Notes under the pieces: model-generated
What the model was told of the DNA's origin: nothing
Databases searched by the model: none
The model's input: the letters and a program-made list of their open reading frames with translations, nothing else
Position numbers and translations under genes: made by a program
Assembly (NCBI GenBank): GCA_003451355.1
Contig: DMDX01000092.1
Span: 1,333-14,568, forward strand
From: Cryomorphaceae bacterium
GTDB taxonomy: Bacteria > Bacteroidota > Bacteroidia > Flavobacteriales > Schleiferiaceae
Reading direction: 5' to 3'
DNA: 13,236 nucleotides
Shown here: one piece after another, positions 7,139-13,236 of the stretch
How the letters are laid out: each line of letters starts with the position of its first letter
How positions within the stretch are numbered: position 1 is the first letter of the stretch

Positions 7139-7915
7139 TTAGGCGCCTACCTGCGCATTTCGTGCCAAAAGTTCGCGGGCGAGGTTGAGGTAGTTCTCGG
7201 CTCCGGTTGATGCGGCGTCGTAGACCATGATGGGCTCACCGAATGAGGGAGCCTCGCTCAGGCGCACGTTGCGCGAAATCACCGTGTCAAACACGAGCTG
7301 ATGAAAGTGCTGGCGGACCTCGTCGACGACCTGGTTGCTCAGGCGAAGGCGCGAATCGTACATCGTCAAGAGCATTCCTTCGATTTGAAGTTCCGGATTT
7401 TGCAGGTTTTGTACCGAACGCACGGTGTTCAAGAGTTTCCCAAGGCCCTCGAGGGCAAAATACTCGCACTGGATCGGAATGATCACCGAGTCGGCTGCCG
7501 TGAGCGCGTTGAGCGTCACCAAGCCCAGCGAGGGAGCGCAGTCAATGATCACGTAGTCGTAGTCATTTTTGACATCTGCCAAAGCCGTCTTGAGCATGTA
7601 TTCGCGGCGGGGTTTGTCGACCAGTTCAAGTTCGGCAGCTACCAAGTCGAGGTGTGCCGGCATGAGCATGAGGTTGGGGTTGCGGCCGTCCATGATGGCC
7701 TCGGCCGGAGTTGCCGTGTGCTCAAGCACGTGGTAGGTGCCCGTTTTGGGTTCGGACGGGTCGTAGCCCAACGCCGAAGTGGCGTTGGCTTGCGGATCGG
7801 CATCAATCAGCAGCACGCGCTGCTCAAGGACCCCAAGGGCGCTGGCCAGGTTGACTGCGGTGGTGGTCTTTCCGACTCCGCCTTTTTGGTTTGCTACGGC
7901 AATGATTTTTCCCAC
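7139..7915 (-). CDS. parA: ParA/Soj family chromosome-partitioning ATPase
   Basis: Cytoplasmic Walker-type ATPase that normally works with ParB and parS sites to move replication origins apart. The 258-residue protein has the deviant Walker A motif KGGVGKTTT (11-19, with the signature lysine K11), LLIDADPQ (35-42), the Walker B region YVIIDCAPSLG (121-131), and the Soj-type C-terminal block ISRNVRLSEAPSFGEPI (213-229) then YD, S and GA.NY. It resembles chromosomal Soj and not MinD. Translation begins at GTG 7915: no ATG is available nearby, MGKIIAVANQKGG is the expected beginning, and a TACCTTCG box ends 5 nt before it. No parB is present within the window on either side. Its downstream partner in transcription is surA. 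Confidence 0.95.
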   Translation of the reverse strand: MGKIIAVANQKGGVGKTTTAVNLASALGVLEQRVLLIDADPQANATSALGYDPSEPKTGTYHVLEHTATPAEAIMDGRNPNLMLMPAHLDLVAAELELVDKPRREYMLKTALADVKNDYDYVIIDCAPSLGLVTLNALTAADSVIIPIQCEYFALEGLGKLLNTVRSVQNLQNPELQIEGMLLTMYDSRLRLSNQVVDEVRQHFHQLVFDTVISRNVRLSEAPSFGEPIMVYDAASTGAENYLNLARELLARNAQVGA

Positions 7916-7920
7916 GAGGG

Positions 7921-7928
7921 CGAAGGTA
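7921..7928 (-). promoter_or_regulatory. -7 box of parA promoter (TACCTTCG)
   Basis: TACCTTCG on the minus strand, the same 8-mer as at hutI, is followed by CCCTC and the GTG start of parA. It supports GTG 7915 as the true start and a leaderless or nearly leaderless mRNA. No -33 TTG is seen at the usual distance. Confidence 0.55.
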
Positions 7929-7955
7929 GCGCGATTGGCTGACCTGCCCGAGGGC

Positions 7956-7964
7956 TGTGGAAAA
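7956..7964 (-). promoter_or_regulatory. DnaA-box-like 9-mer upstream of parA
   Basis: TTTTCCACA on the minus strand fits the relaxed DnaA-box consensus TTWTNCACA. It lies in the 57-bp gap upstream of parA, about 30 bp before the -7 box. It is a single site with no neighbouring copies or AT-rich unwinding region, so it is not an origin. It could be regulatory or chance. Confidence 0.25.
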
Positions 7965-7972
7965 CTTAATCC

Positions 7973-8482
7973 TTAGTTGGAGCCCACCACGATGGGCTTG
8001 CGCACCACACCGCAGTTGAGCATTTCGTCTCCGAAGTAGGGGTTCATGACCACTTTTTCGCGGCTAATCCACGTCGCGCCCTCGAAGTCAAAGGCCATCG
8101 GGCAGAACTGAAGGTAAAGGGTGTCTTCGCCGGGCTTGGATTCAAGTGAGACCAGGTAGGCTTGGGTGAGGCTGTAGAAGGCTTCGCGCTGCGCTGCGAG
8201 GTCTGAGGTCGAAGCAATTTGACGCACCGACGACAGAAGTTGGTCGCCCGGGCTGTTGGTCGTCCAAAGCGAATCCAAGTGCTTGGCGGCGGCTTGGGCT
8301 TCAGCGGGGTTCGAAGAGACCAACGCGTCCTTGATGCGCAAGTACTGGTCGAGCGGAACCTCCGCATAGGAGTCCTTAAGGTAGGTTCCGTGCGTGGGTT
8401 CGGCGCCAGCCGTGGATTCTTGGGTTTCAGGGGCGGAACAAGCGGCCAGCAACGCGGCCGCGGCAATCGGTGCGTACTTCAT
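7973..8482 (-). CDS. DUF3347 domain lipoprotein
   Basis: Predicted lipoprotein of 169 residues. The signal peptide ends in the lipobox LAAC with lipidated Cys15. The rest fits DUF3347: an amphipathic helical region (LDQYLRIKDALV to AQREAFYSLTQAYL, about 44-110) followed by the conserved tail LYLQFCPMAFDFEGATWIS (122-140), MNPYFGDEMLNCG (146-158). The two cysteines (127, 157), nearby methionines (129, 146, 154) and acidic residues could form a metal site. DUF3347 is often found beside or fused to heavy-metal (Cu/Ag) efflux components, so envelope metal handling is a reasonable inference but not shown. It starts 17 bp after the M1 peptidase gene ends and has its own TAATTTTG box 4 nt before the ATG. 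Confidence 0.82.
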   Translation of the reverse strand: MKYAPIAAAALLAACSAPETQESTAGAEPTHGTYLKDSYAEVPLDQYLRIKDALVSSNPAEAQAAAKHLDSLWTTNSPGDQLLSSVRQIASTSDLAAQREAFYSLTQAYLVSLESKPGEDTLYLQFCPMAFDFEGATWISREKVVMNPYFGDEMLNCGVVRKPIVVGSN

Positions 8483-8486
8483 GCCG

Positions 8487-8494
8487 CAAAATTA
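8487..8494 (-). promoter_or_regulatory. -7 box of DUF3347 gene promoter (TAATTTTG)
   Basis: TAATTTTG on the minus strand is an exact TAnnTTTG match in the 16-bp gap after the M1 peptidase stop, followed by CGGC and the ATG at 8482. Transcription should start at or next to the ATG, so the lipoprotein gene can be expressed apart from the operon upstream. Confidence 0.68.
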
Positions 8495-8498
8495 GGCC

Positions 8499-10799
8499 CT
8501 AGTTGCGTGCGTCGCGCATCGGATTGCTCCGCCAGCGTTCTGCACCCGTGGGTTTGGGCAACGCTTCAAGGTACTCGTCAGCCGAAATACCCCAGCCGTT
8601 GTTCGTGCGGTCGATGTCAGCCACCTCGTGAAGCGGATCGAGTTCGATGGATACCGCCTTTTTAGGCAAGTAGATCGTCTTGGTGAACTCTTGTTCGTTC
8701 TTGATCCAAATTTCGGCGGGCCAACGCTCGATGTGCTCGGTTCCGTCGGCGAATGCGTAGCGCACAACCAGAGGCATGATGAGTCCGCCTGCGTTCTTGA
8801 CTGTGATTTCGTGCAAGAATCCCTCAGGGCCGGGCTTCAGTGCAGCCAAGCGCTTTAGGTCAGACTTAGACACAGCGTAGCGGTTGTATTCACTCGTGTA
8901 GAAATCGCGGTAGGCGGGGTCCTTGTCAACCTTGGTCGGACGGTTGCTCGTCTCGTTGCGCTGGTTTCCAATGAATCCTTTGAATTCGGCCTCGTCGTTG
9001 GCGCGGCGCTGAGCCTCAATGGTGGCCGGGTCGAGGCTCGGAACCGAAGCGATGCGCACCTTCGCCAAGTCGTGGTCCACGGCTTCGGTGGTGTAGAACC
9101 ATCCGCGCCAAAACCAGTCGAGGTCTACGCCACTCGCGTCTTCCATCGAACGAAAGAAGTCGGCAGGGGCTGGATGCTTAAACGCCCAGCGGGTGCAGTA
9201 GGTCTTAAACGCATGGTCAAAGAGCTCGCGGCCCATGACGGTTTCGCGTAAAATGTTGAGCGCCGTAGCGGGCTTGCCGTAGGCGTTGTTTCCGAACTGC
9301 AAAATGCTCTCTGAATTGGTCATAATCGGAACCATGTTCAGGGCCGGCGAACGCATGTAGTCCACGATTTTGTCGGCGGGTCCGCGGCGCGAAGGGTAGT
9401 TGACGTCCCACTCTTGCTCGGTGAGGTACTGTACAAACGTGTTGAGGCCTTCGTCCATCCACGTCCACTGGCGCTCGTCGCTGTTGATGATCATGGGGAA
9501 GAAGTTGTGGCCCACCTCATGAATGATGACGCTGATCATGCCGTATTTGGTGGCTTCGGAATAGGTTCCGTCGGGATCTGGACGGCCGCCGTTGAAGCAG
9601 ATCATGGGGTACTCCATGCCGATGTCTTTAGTGTGCACCGAAATGGCGCGCTCGTAGGGGTAGTCAATGCTGTACTTTGAGTACGTCTCGATGGTCTGGG
9701 CGACGGCGCGGGTCGAGTACTGTTCCCACAAGGGGTTACCTTCTTTGGGGTAGAACGACTCGGCCAGCGTGGTGCGGTTGCCCACCTTGACGGCCATGGC
9801 GTCCCAAATGAACTTGCGGCTCGTGGCAAAGGCAAAGTCACGGACGTTGGCCGCGCTAAATACCCACGTTTTGGTGCTGCTGGCCTTGGTCTTTTCGCGC
9901 TCGCGGGCTTCGGATTCGTTCGCGATGATTACTGGCTTGTCGGTCGTCTTGCGGGCGGTCGCGAGGCGTTGGCGTTGGGCGGCGGTGAGCACGCTGGATT
10001 CGTTCGTCAAGGTTCCGGTAGCCGCAACAATGTGGTCGCTCGGAACCGTGATGGCCACCTTGTAGTCGCCAAAAGGAAGCGTGAATTCGCCCGAGCCCAA
10101 GAACTGCTTGTGCTGCCAGCCTACGTTGTCACCGTACACTGCCATGCGGGGAAAGAACTGGGCGATCGTGTAGAGCGTGTTGCCCTCCTCGTCGAAGTGC
10201 TCGTAGCCGCTTCGTCCGCCGTCCTTCATTCGGTCATTGACGAGGTAGTTCCATGCCACATAGAACTTGACACTTTGTCCGGGTGCCAAGGCGGTGGGCA
10301 GGTCCACACGCATCATGGTATTGTTGATGGTGAACGGAAGCTTGGCGCCACCGGCCGATTTGACTTCGGTTACGTTGAATCCGCCCTCGAATTTATCGAT
10401 GTAGCGATCCTGAACTCGTTCTGGAGTAATTGATGAAGGCAATGAACCCTTGCGGCTCTGGTCGGTCATCGAGCCTGGCTTGCGCATGTTCTGGTCAAGC
10501 TGCACCCAGAGGTAGGTGAGGGCGTCTGGACTGTTGTTGCGGTAGGTGATCCACTCGGTTCCGGTGATGCGGTGGGTTTTCTCGTCCAGGGTTAACTGAA
10601 TGTCGTAGTCCGCGCGGTTTTGGTAGTAGGCATGCCCCGGCGCCCCCGCAGCATTGCGGTAGCTGTTGGGGGTGGGCAGCTCCTGTTCAAGTTGGCGGAA
10701 TTTGCTGTGTGCCAGACGGTCAGCGGGAACGTGCTGTGCGATTGCACTGACGTTGAGTAGGACCGCGCTCGCAGTTGCGAAAAGGATGGAGTTTTTCAT
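8499..10799 (-). CDS. M1 family zinc metallopeptidase (aminopeptidase)
   Basis: Predicted exported zinc aminopeptidase of 766 residues. It has a signal peptide (1-22, ending AIAQ), an N-terminal beta domain, the exopeptidase motif as IGMEYPM (393-399; the classical GAMEN is altered), the gluzincin site HEVGH (427-431) and the third zinc ligand Glu450 exactly 18 residues later in WMDEGLNTF. All catalytic residues are present, so it should be active in periplasm or outer-membrane space. The C-terminal part (about 640-766) is a beta-rich extension typical of Bacteroidota members. I chose ATG 10799 because it overlaps the HupE-like gene stop as ATGA and begins with MKNSILFATAS, a good signal peptide. 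An in-frame ATG at 10811 adds four residues and lies 8 nt after a TACATTTG box. Confidence 0.92.
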   Translation of the reverse strand: MKNSILFATASAVLLNVSAIAQHVPADRLAHSKFRQLEQELPTPNSYRNAAGAPGHAYYQNRADYDIQLTLDEKTHRITGTEWITYRNNSPDALTYLWVQLDQNMRKPGSMTDQSRKGSLPSSITPERVQDRYIDKFEGGFNVTEVKSAGGAKLPFTINNTMMRVDLPTALAPGQSVKFYVAWNYLVNDRMKDGGRSGYEHFDEEGNTLYTIAQFFPRMAVYGDNVGWQHKQFLGSGEFTLPFGDYKVAITVPSDHIVAATGTLTNESSVLTAAQRQRLATARKTTDKPVIIANESEAREREKTKASSTKTWVFSAANVRDFAFATSRKFIWDAMAVKVGNRTTLAESFYPKEGNPLWEQYSTRAVAQTIETYSKYSIDYPYERAISVHTKDIGMEYPMICFNGGRPDPDGTYSEATKYGMISVIIHEVGHNFFPMIINSDERQWTWMDEGLNTFVQYLTEQEWDVNYPSRRGPADKIVDYMRSPALNMVPIMTNSESILQFGNNAYGKPATALNILRETVMGRELFDHAFKTYCTRWAFKHPAPADFFRSMEDASGVDLDWFWRGWFYTTEAVDHDLAKVRIASVPSLDPATIEAQRRANDEAEFKGFIGNQRNETSNRPTKVDKDPAYRDFYTSEYNRYAVSKSDLKRLAALKPGPEGFLHEITVKNAGGLIMPLVVRYAFADGTEHIERWPAEIWIKNEQEFTKTIYLPKKAVSIELDPLHEVADIDRTNNGWGISADEYLEALPKPTGAERWRSNPMRDARN

Positions 10800-11383
10800 A
10801 CCAAATACCATTGAGATGCCAAATGTAGCGAAATGCCAAGGGTTAACGCCCCCAAGGCCAGGGCAAAATCTTTAGGCGAGAAGCCGCGGGCCGATGCCAT
10901 CCAGCGAACGGCAAAAACCGCGGAGACGACGCTGAGTTGTCCGAGCTCGATTCCGCCCGCAAACCAGCCCCAGGCTGACCACAATGCGCCCGTATCAGAG
11001 GGCAGAAGCGGCCCAAGGTCCTTGGCAAAGGCCAAGCCGTGAATAATGCCGAAGGCTGCTGCCATGGCGAGTTCAGGCCCAAGCCACCCGCGACGGCTCA
11101 TTTTTGGCGCGCCTTTGAACCACACTACGCGTCCGGCTGTAAAAATCAGAGTAGCCAGCACGGCCCCTTCGACGAGGCGTTCGTTCAACGGAACTTTAGC
11201 GGCAACTTGGCCCGCCATGGCCATGGTGTGGCCCAGAGTAAACGCAGTGAGTGCAGCTAGCCAAAGCTTGAAGTCGCGCGGAGCAAACGGTGCAATGAGT
11301 GCCGCCACAAAGAGCAAGTGATCCCAGGCTGAGACGTCTAAAATGTGAAAAAAGCCGAGTTCAGCAAAAGTTGGAACGCTCAT
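10796..11383 (-). CDS. HupE/UreJ-like integral membrane protein
   Basis: Polytopic inner-membrane protein of 195 residues with about six hydrophobic segments. It fits the HupE/UreJ type 2 family: GFFHILDVSAWDHLLF (10-25), LTAFTLGHT (45-53), an acidic residue in the next helix (E68/E72), FGIIHGLAFA (111-120) and GIELGQL (144-150). The intramembrane histidines and acids are the residues proposed to bind metal in relatives. HupE and UreJ are linked to nickel in hydrogenase and urease clusters, but many homologues, including this one, have no such neighbours. The gene overlaps the DUF6702 stop by 4 bp on one side and the M1 peptidase start on the other, so the three are co-translated. Substrate is unknown. 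Confidence 0.88.
   Translation of the reverse strand: MSVPTFAELGFFHILDVSAWDHLLFVAALIAPFAPRDFKLWLAALTAFTLGHTMAMAGQVAAKVPLNERLVEGAVLATLIFTAGRVVWFKGAPKMSRRGWLGPELAMAAAFGIIHGLAFAKDLGPLLPSDTGALWSAWGWFAGGIELGQLSVVSAVFAVRWMASARGFSPKDFALALGALTLGISLHLASQWYLV
10820..10827 (-). promoter_or_regulatory. Possible internal -7 box for the M1 peptidase gene (TACATTTG)
   Basis: TACATTTG on the minus strand is an exact TAnnTTTG match inside the last codons of the HupE-like gene. It ends 8 nt before ATG 10811 and 20 nt before ATG 10799. It could allow separate peptidase expression. Since it also encodes protein, chance is possible. Confidence 0.35.
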
Positions 11384-11853
11384 TTTAGTTCGATTCGGGG
11401 GTTTTCCTTAGTGCTCACCGCGTCAATACGGCCCTTTGGGCCACGGACGAAGTAGACGTTTCGCTGGTCTTCAAATCGGTCGTGCAATACCCGGTCGGTG
11501 ATGCTGAACGGAAGTCCTCCGTCGACGTGCATTTGAATTTCGACCGCGTCAGGTTGGTAGGTAAAACCATCGATGTGCAGGTCAAGCGCCTTGCGACCTC
11601 GGAATACGGTGAGTTTGCTGCGCACATAATTCTCGGCTTGGCTGCGCCCTTCAGGGCGTTCGAGGCGAACTTTGGTTCCGCCCAAAGAGGCCGAAATGGC
11701 GTCCTCGAGGTCGTCAGTGAAGATTCGAAGTGCCCAGTCGGTGCGCTTTGCGCCCACCGTCAGCTCGTGAGCGGCGAGGTGCATAGGGTGGTCCGCAGCA
11801 CAGAATAGCGTCAAGAGAAGCCAGAGCAATGGGGTAAGGAGACGCGTTCGCAC
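11380..11853 (-). CDS. DUF6702 family exported protein
   Basis: Small exported protein of 157 residues of unknown function. After a signal peptide (1-20) the mature part begins DHPMHLAAHELTVG and contains the family hallmark IFTDDLEDAI (44-53), then beta strands with LTVFRGRKALDLHIDGF (81-97). Bacteroidota DUF6702 proteins share the HP(F/M/L)(H/Y) start and the FTDDLE block. I chose GTG 11853 because it follows a TAGGTTTG box by 6 nt and starts VRTRLLTPLLWLLL, a proper signal peptide. An ATG at 11967 would place 38 extra hydrophilic residues before the signal and overlap the divergent acs gene. It heads an operon with the HupE-like and M1 peptidase genes through 4-bp ATGA overlaps. Confidence 0.8.
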   Translation of the reverse strand: MRTRLLTPLLWLLLTLFCAADHPMHLAAHELTVGAKRTDWALRIFTDDLEDAISASLGGTKVRLERPEGRSQAENYVRSKLTVFRGRKALDLHIDGFTYQPDAVEIQMHVDGGLPFSITDRVLHDRFEDQRNVYFVRGPKGRIDAVSTKENPRIELK

Positions 11854-11859
11854 AGCGTG

Positions 11860-11867
11860 CAAACCTA
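11860..11867 (-). promoter_or_regulatory. -7 box of the DUF6702-HupE-M1 operon (TAGGTTTG)
   Basis: TAGGTTTG on the minus strand is an exact TAnnTTTG match, ending 6 nt before GTG 11853. It decides the start codon, since the farther upstream ATG at 11967 lies on the other side of the promoter, inside acs. Confidence 0.68.
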
Positions 11868-11876
11868 AACATTTCC

Positions 11877-11883
11877 TAATTTG
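11877..11883 (+). promoter_or_regulatory. Imperfect -7 box of acs (TAATTTG)
   Basis: TAATTTG has the right halves of TAnnTTTG but one spacer base fewer. It ends 5 nt before the acs ATG, the same position as the other boxes in the window, and lies 9 bp from the divergent DUF6702 operon box. A weaker or regulated promoter is plausible. Confidence 0.4.
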
Positions 11884-11888
11884 TAGCG

Positions 11889-13236
11889 ATGAATTACCCG
11901 TACCAAGTTCGCACCTACGACCAGTATGTGGCTGCATGCCAAGCTGCGGCCCAGGATCCCGAAGCATTTTGGAGCGGCGTAGCCGAGCACTTTCGCTGGA
12001 AGCGCAAATGGGACAAGGTGCTTGAATGGAATTTTGAGGAGCCTCGGATAAAATGGTTCAGTGGCGCGCAGCTCAACATTACCGAGAATTGCCTTGACCG
12101 CCACCTCGACGCCCGCGGAGACCAACCCGCATTGATTTTTGAGCCCAACGATCCAAGTGACCACGCTCGCGTTCTCTCGTACCGAGAACTGCACTTTAAA
12201 GTCATGCAGTTTGCCCAAGTGCTCAAGAACAACGGCGTTCAGAAAGGGGATCGGGTCTGCCTCTACATGGGGATGATTCCGGAATTAGCCATTGCGGTGC
12301 TCGCCTGCGCCCGAATTGGCGCCGTGCACTCGGTCGTATTTGGCGGATTCAGCGCCCAGTCCATCGCAGACCGTATCAATGACGCGCACGCCAAAGTGGT
12401 GGTGACCTGCGACGGAGCCTACCGAGGAGCCAAAGTGATTCCGCTCAAGTCGGTAGTGGACGATGCCATCATGGCCTGCCCTTCGGTCGAAAAGGTCATC
12501 GTGTCCACGCACACCCGTACGCCGGTTTCAATGATCAAAGGCCGCGATGTGTGGTGGGAGGACGAGATCAAGAGGGTCGAGTCTATGGGAAACCCCTATG
12601 TAGAGGCCGAAACGATGGACGCCGAGGACATGCTGTTCATTTTGTACACTAGCGGATCAACCGGCAAGCCCAAAGGCGTGGTGCACACCTGTGCCGGATA
12701 CATGGTTTGGACCACCTACACGTTTGTCAACGCCTTTCAGTACCAACCTGGCCAAGTACACTTTTGCACCGCCGACATTGGTTGGATTACGGGGCACAGC
12801 TACCTGATCTATGGCCCATTGAGTGCTGGAGCCACCACGCTGATGTTTGAAGGCGTGCCCACGTGGCCCGATGCCGGACGCTTTTGGGATATTGTGGACC
12901 GCCACCAGGTGAATATTTTGTACACGGCTCCGACCGCCATTCGCAGCTTGATGGGATTTGGCGAGGAGCCCCTTCGCGGCAAGAAGCTAGATAGTCTTAA
13001 GGTGCTCGGAACCGTCGGTGAGCCCATTAATGAAGAAGCGTGGAACTGGTACGACACTCATATTGGCAAGGGAAAGTGCCCAATTGTCGACACGTGGTGG
13101 CAGACCGAGACCGGTGGAATGCTCATCACCAACCTCGCGGGGGTCACACCGGCGAAAGCCACGTTTGCCACGCTTCCCATGCCCGGCGTTGATCCGCTGC
13201 TAGTCGATGAACAGGGTTCCGAAATCCACGGTAACG
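11889..13236 (+). CDS. acs: Acetyl-CoA synthetase, 3' end cut by window edge
   Basis: Cytoplasmic AMP-forming acetate--CoA ligase (EC 6.2.1.1), which activates acetate with ATP and CoA. The first 449 codons of a family of about 630-650 are visible. Marks in order are the N-terminal FWSGVAEHFRWKRKWDKVLEW-like region (37 onward), WFSGAQLNITENCLDRH, VFGGFSAQSIADRI, the adenylate-forming P-loop YTSGSTGKPKG (253-263), TADIGWITGHSY, LGTVGEPINEEAWNWY and the DTWWQTETGG block (about 400-409). The tryptophan in the last block corresponds to the acetate-selecting Trp414 of the Salmonella enzyme, supporting acetate over longer acids; the usual valine before TGH is isoleucine. The acetylatable C-terminal lysine lies outside the window. 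ATG 11889 gives the normal start and lies 5 nt after a TAATTTG box; the gene is divergent from the DUF6702 operon. Confidence 0.96.
   Translation, partial: MNYPYQVRTYDQYVAACQAAAQDPEAFWSGVAEHFRWKRKWDKVLEWNFEEPRIKWFSGAQLNITENCLDRHLDARGDQPALIFEPNDPSDHARVLSYRELHFKVMQFAQVLKNNGVQKGDRVCLYMGMIPELAIAVLACARIGAVHSVVFGGFSAQSIADRINDAHAKVVVTCDGAYRGAKVIPLKSVVDDAIMACPSVEKVIVSTHTRTPVSMIKGRDVWWEDEIKRVESMGNPYVEAETMDAEDMLFILYTSGSTGKPKGVVHTCAGYMVWTTYTFVNAFQYQPGQVHFCTADIGWITGHSYLIYGPLSAGATTLMFEGVPTWPDAGRFWDIVDRHQVNILYTAPTAIRSLMGFGEEPLRGKKLDSLKVLGTVGEPINEEAWNWYDTHIGKGKCPIVDTWWQTETGGMLITNLAGVTPAKATFATLPMPGVDPLLVDEQGSEIHGN

Noticed and set aside
7945..7955. GCCC-TC-GGGC palindrome between the DUF3347 gene and parA
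   Set aside because: A 4-bp stem with a 2-nt loop and no T-run after it is too small for a terminator.
11854..11967. N-terminal extension of the DUF6702 frame from ATG 11967
   Set aside because: It would place 38 polar residues before the signal peptide, overlap the start of acs and lie upstream of the operon promoter box.

Overview
The window looks like chromosomal DNA of a Bacteroidota member, probably a Flavobacteriales-type lineage with unusually GC-rich DNA (high 50s percent by eye). The evidence is the recurring TAnnTTTG promoter box just upstream of start codons, the lack of convincing Shine-Dalgarno sequences, and several families typical of Bacteroidota: DUF6702, DUF3347, a TPR/PD40/OmpA envelope protein and a two-parvulin SurA-like protein. 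I see no mobile element, CRISPR array, tRNA or rRNA. Coding density is very high and no gap reaches 300 bp.

Left part (1-5225). A partial hutI (histidine degradation) reads leftward off the window edge. Divergent from it, aroC (chorismate synthase) begins a rightward unit of three genes joined by overlapping stop/start codons: aroC, a DAACS-family amino acid/dicarboxylate symporter, and an OmpA-family envelope protein with a PorE-like domain order. The unit ends at a hairpin (5264-5297) that also terminates rplS from the other side.

Middle part (5320-8482, all leftward). In transcription order these are a DUF3347 lipoprotein, a ParA/Soj ATPase without a neighbouring parB, a SurA-like periplasmic chaperone/prolyl isomerase, and rplS (ribosomal protein L19). 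rplS has its own strong promoter and a roughly 95-nt structured leader that may be a regulatory RNA.

Right part (8499-13236). A leftward operon encodes a DUF6702 protein, a HupE/UreJ-like membrane protein and an M1 zinc aminopeptidase, joined by 4-bp ATGA overlaps. The DUF3347 lipoprotein lies just downstream under its own promoter box. Divergent from this operon, a partial acetyl-CoA synthetase gene (acs) reads off the right edge.

The most striking window-wide signal is promoter geometry. At hutI, aroC, surA, parA, the DUF3347 gene and the DUF6702 gene, a TAnnTTTG-like box ends only 4-6 nt before the start codon, and acs has a one-base-short version 5 nt before its ATG. This predicts leaderless or nearly leaderless mRNAs. 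rplS is the exception, with a long leader. The gene content is otherwise mostly housekeeping. The least characterised part is the DUF6702-HupE-M1-DUF3347 group, which may handle metals or peptides in the envelope.
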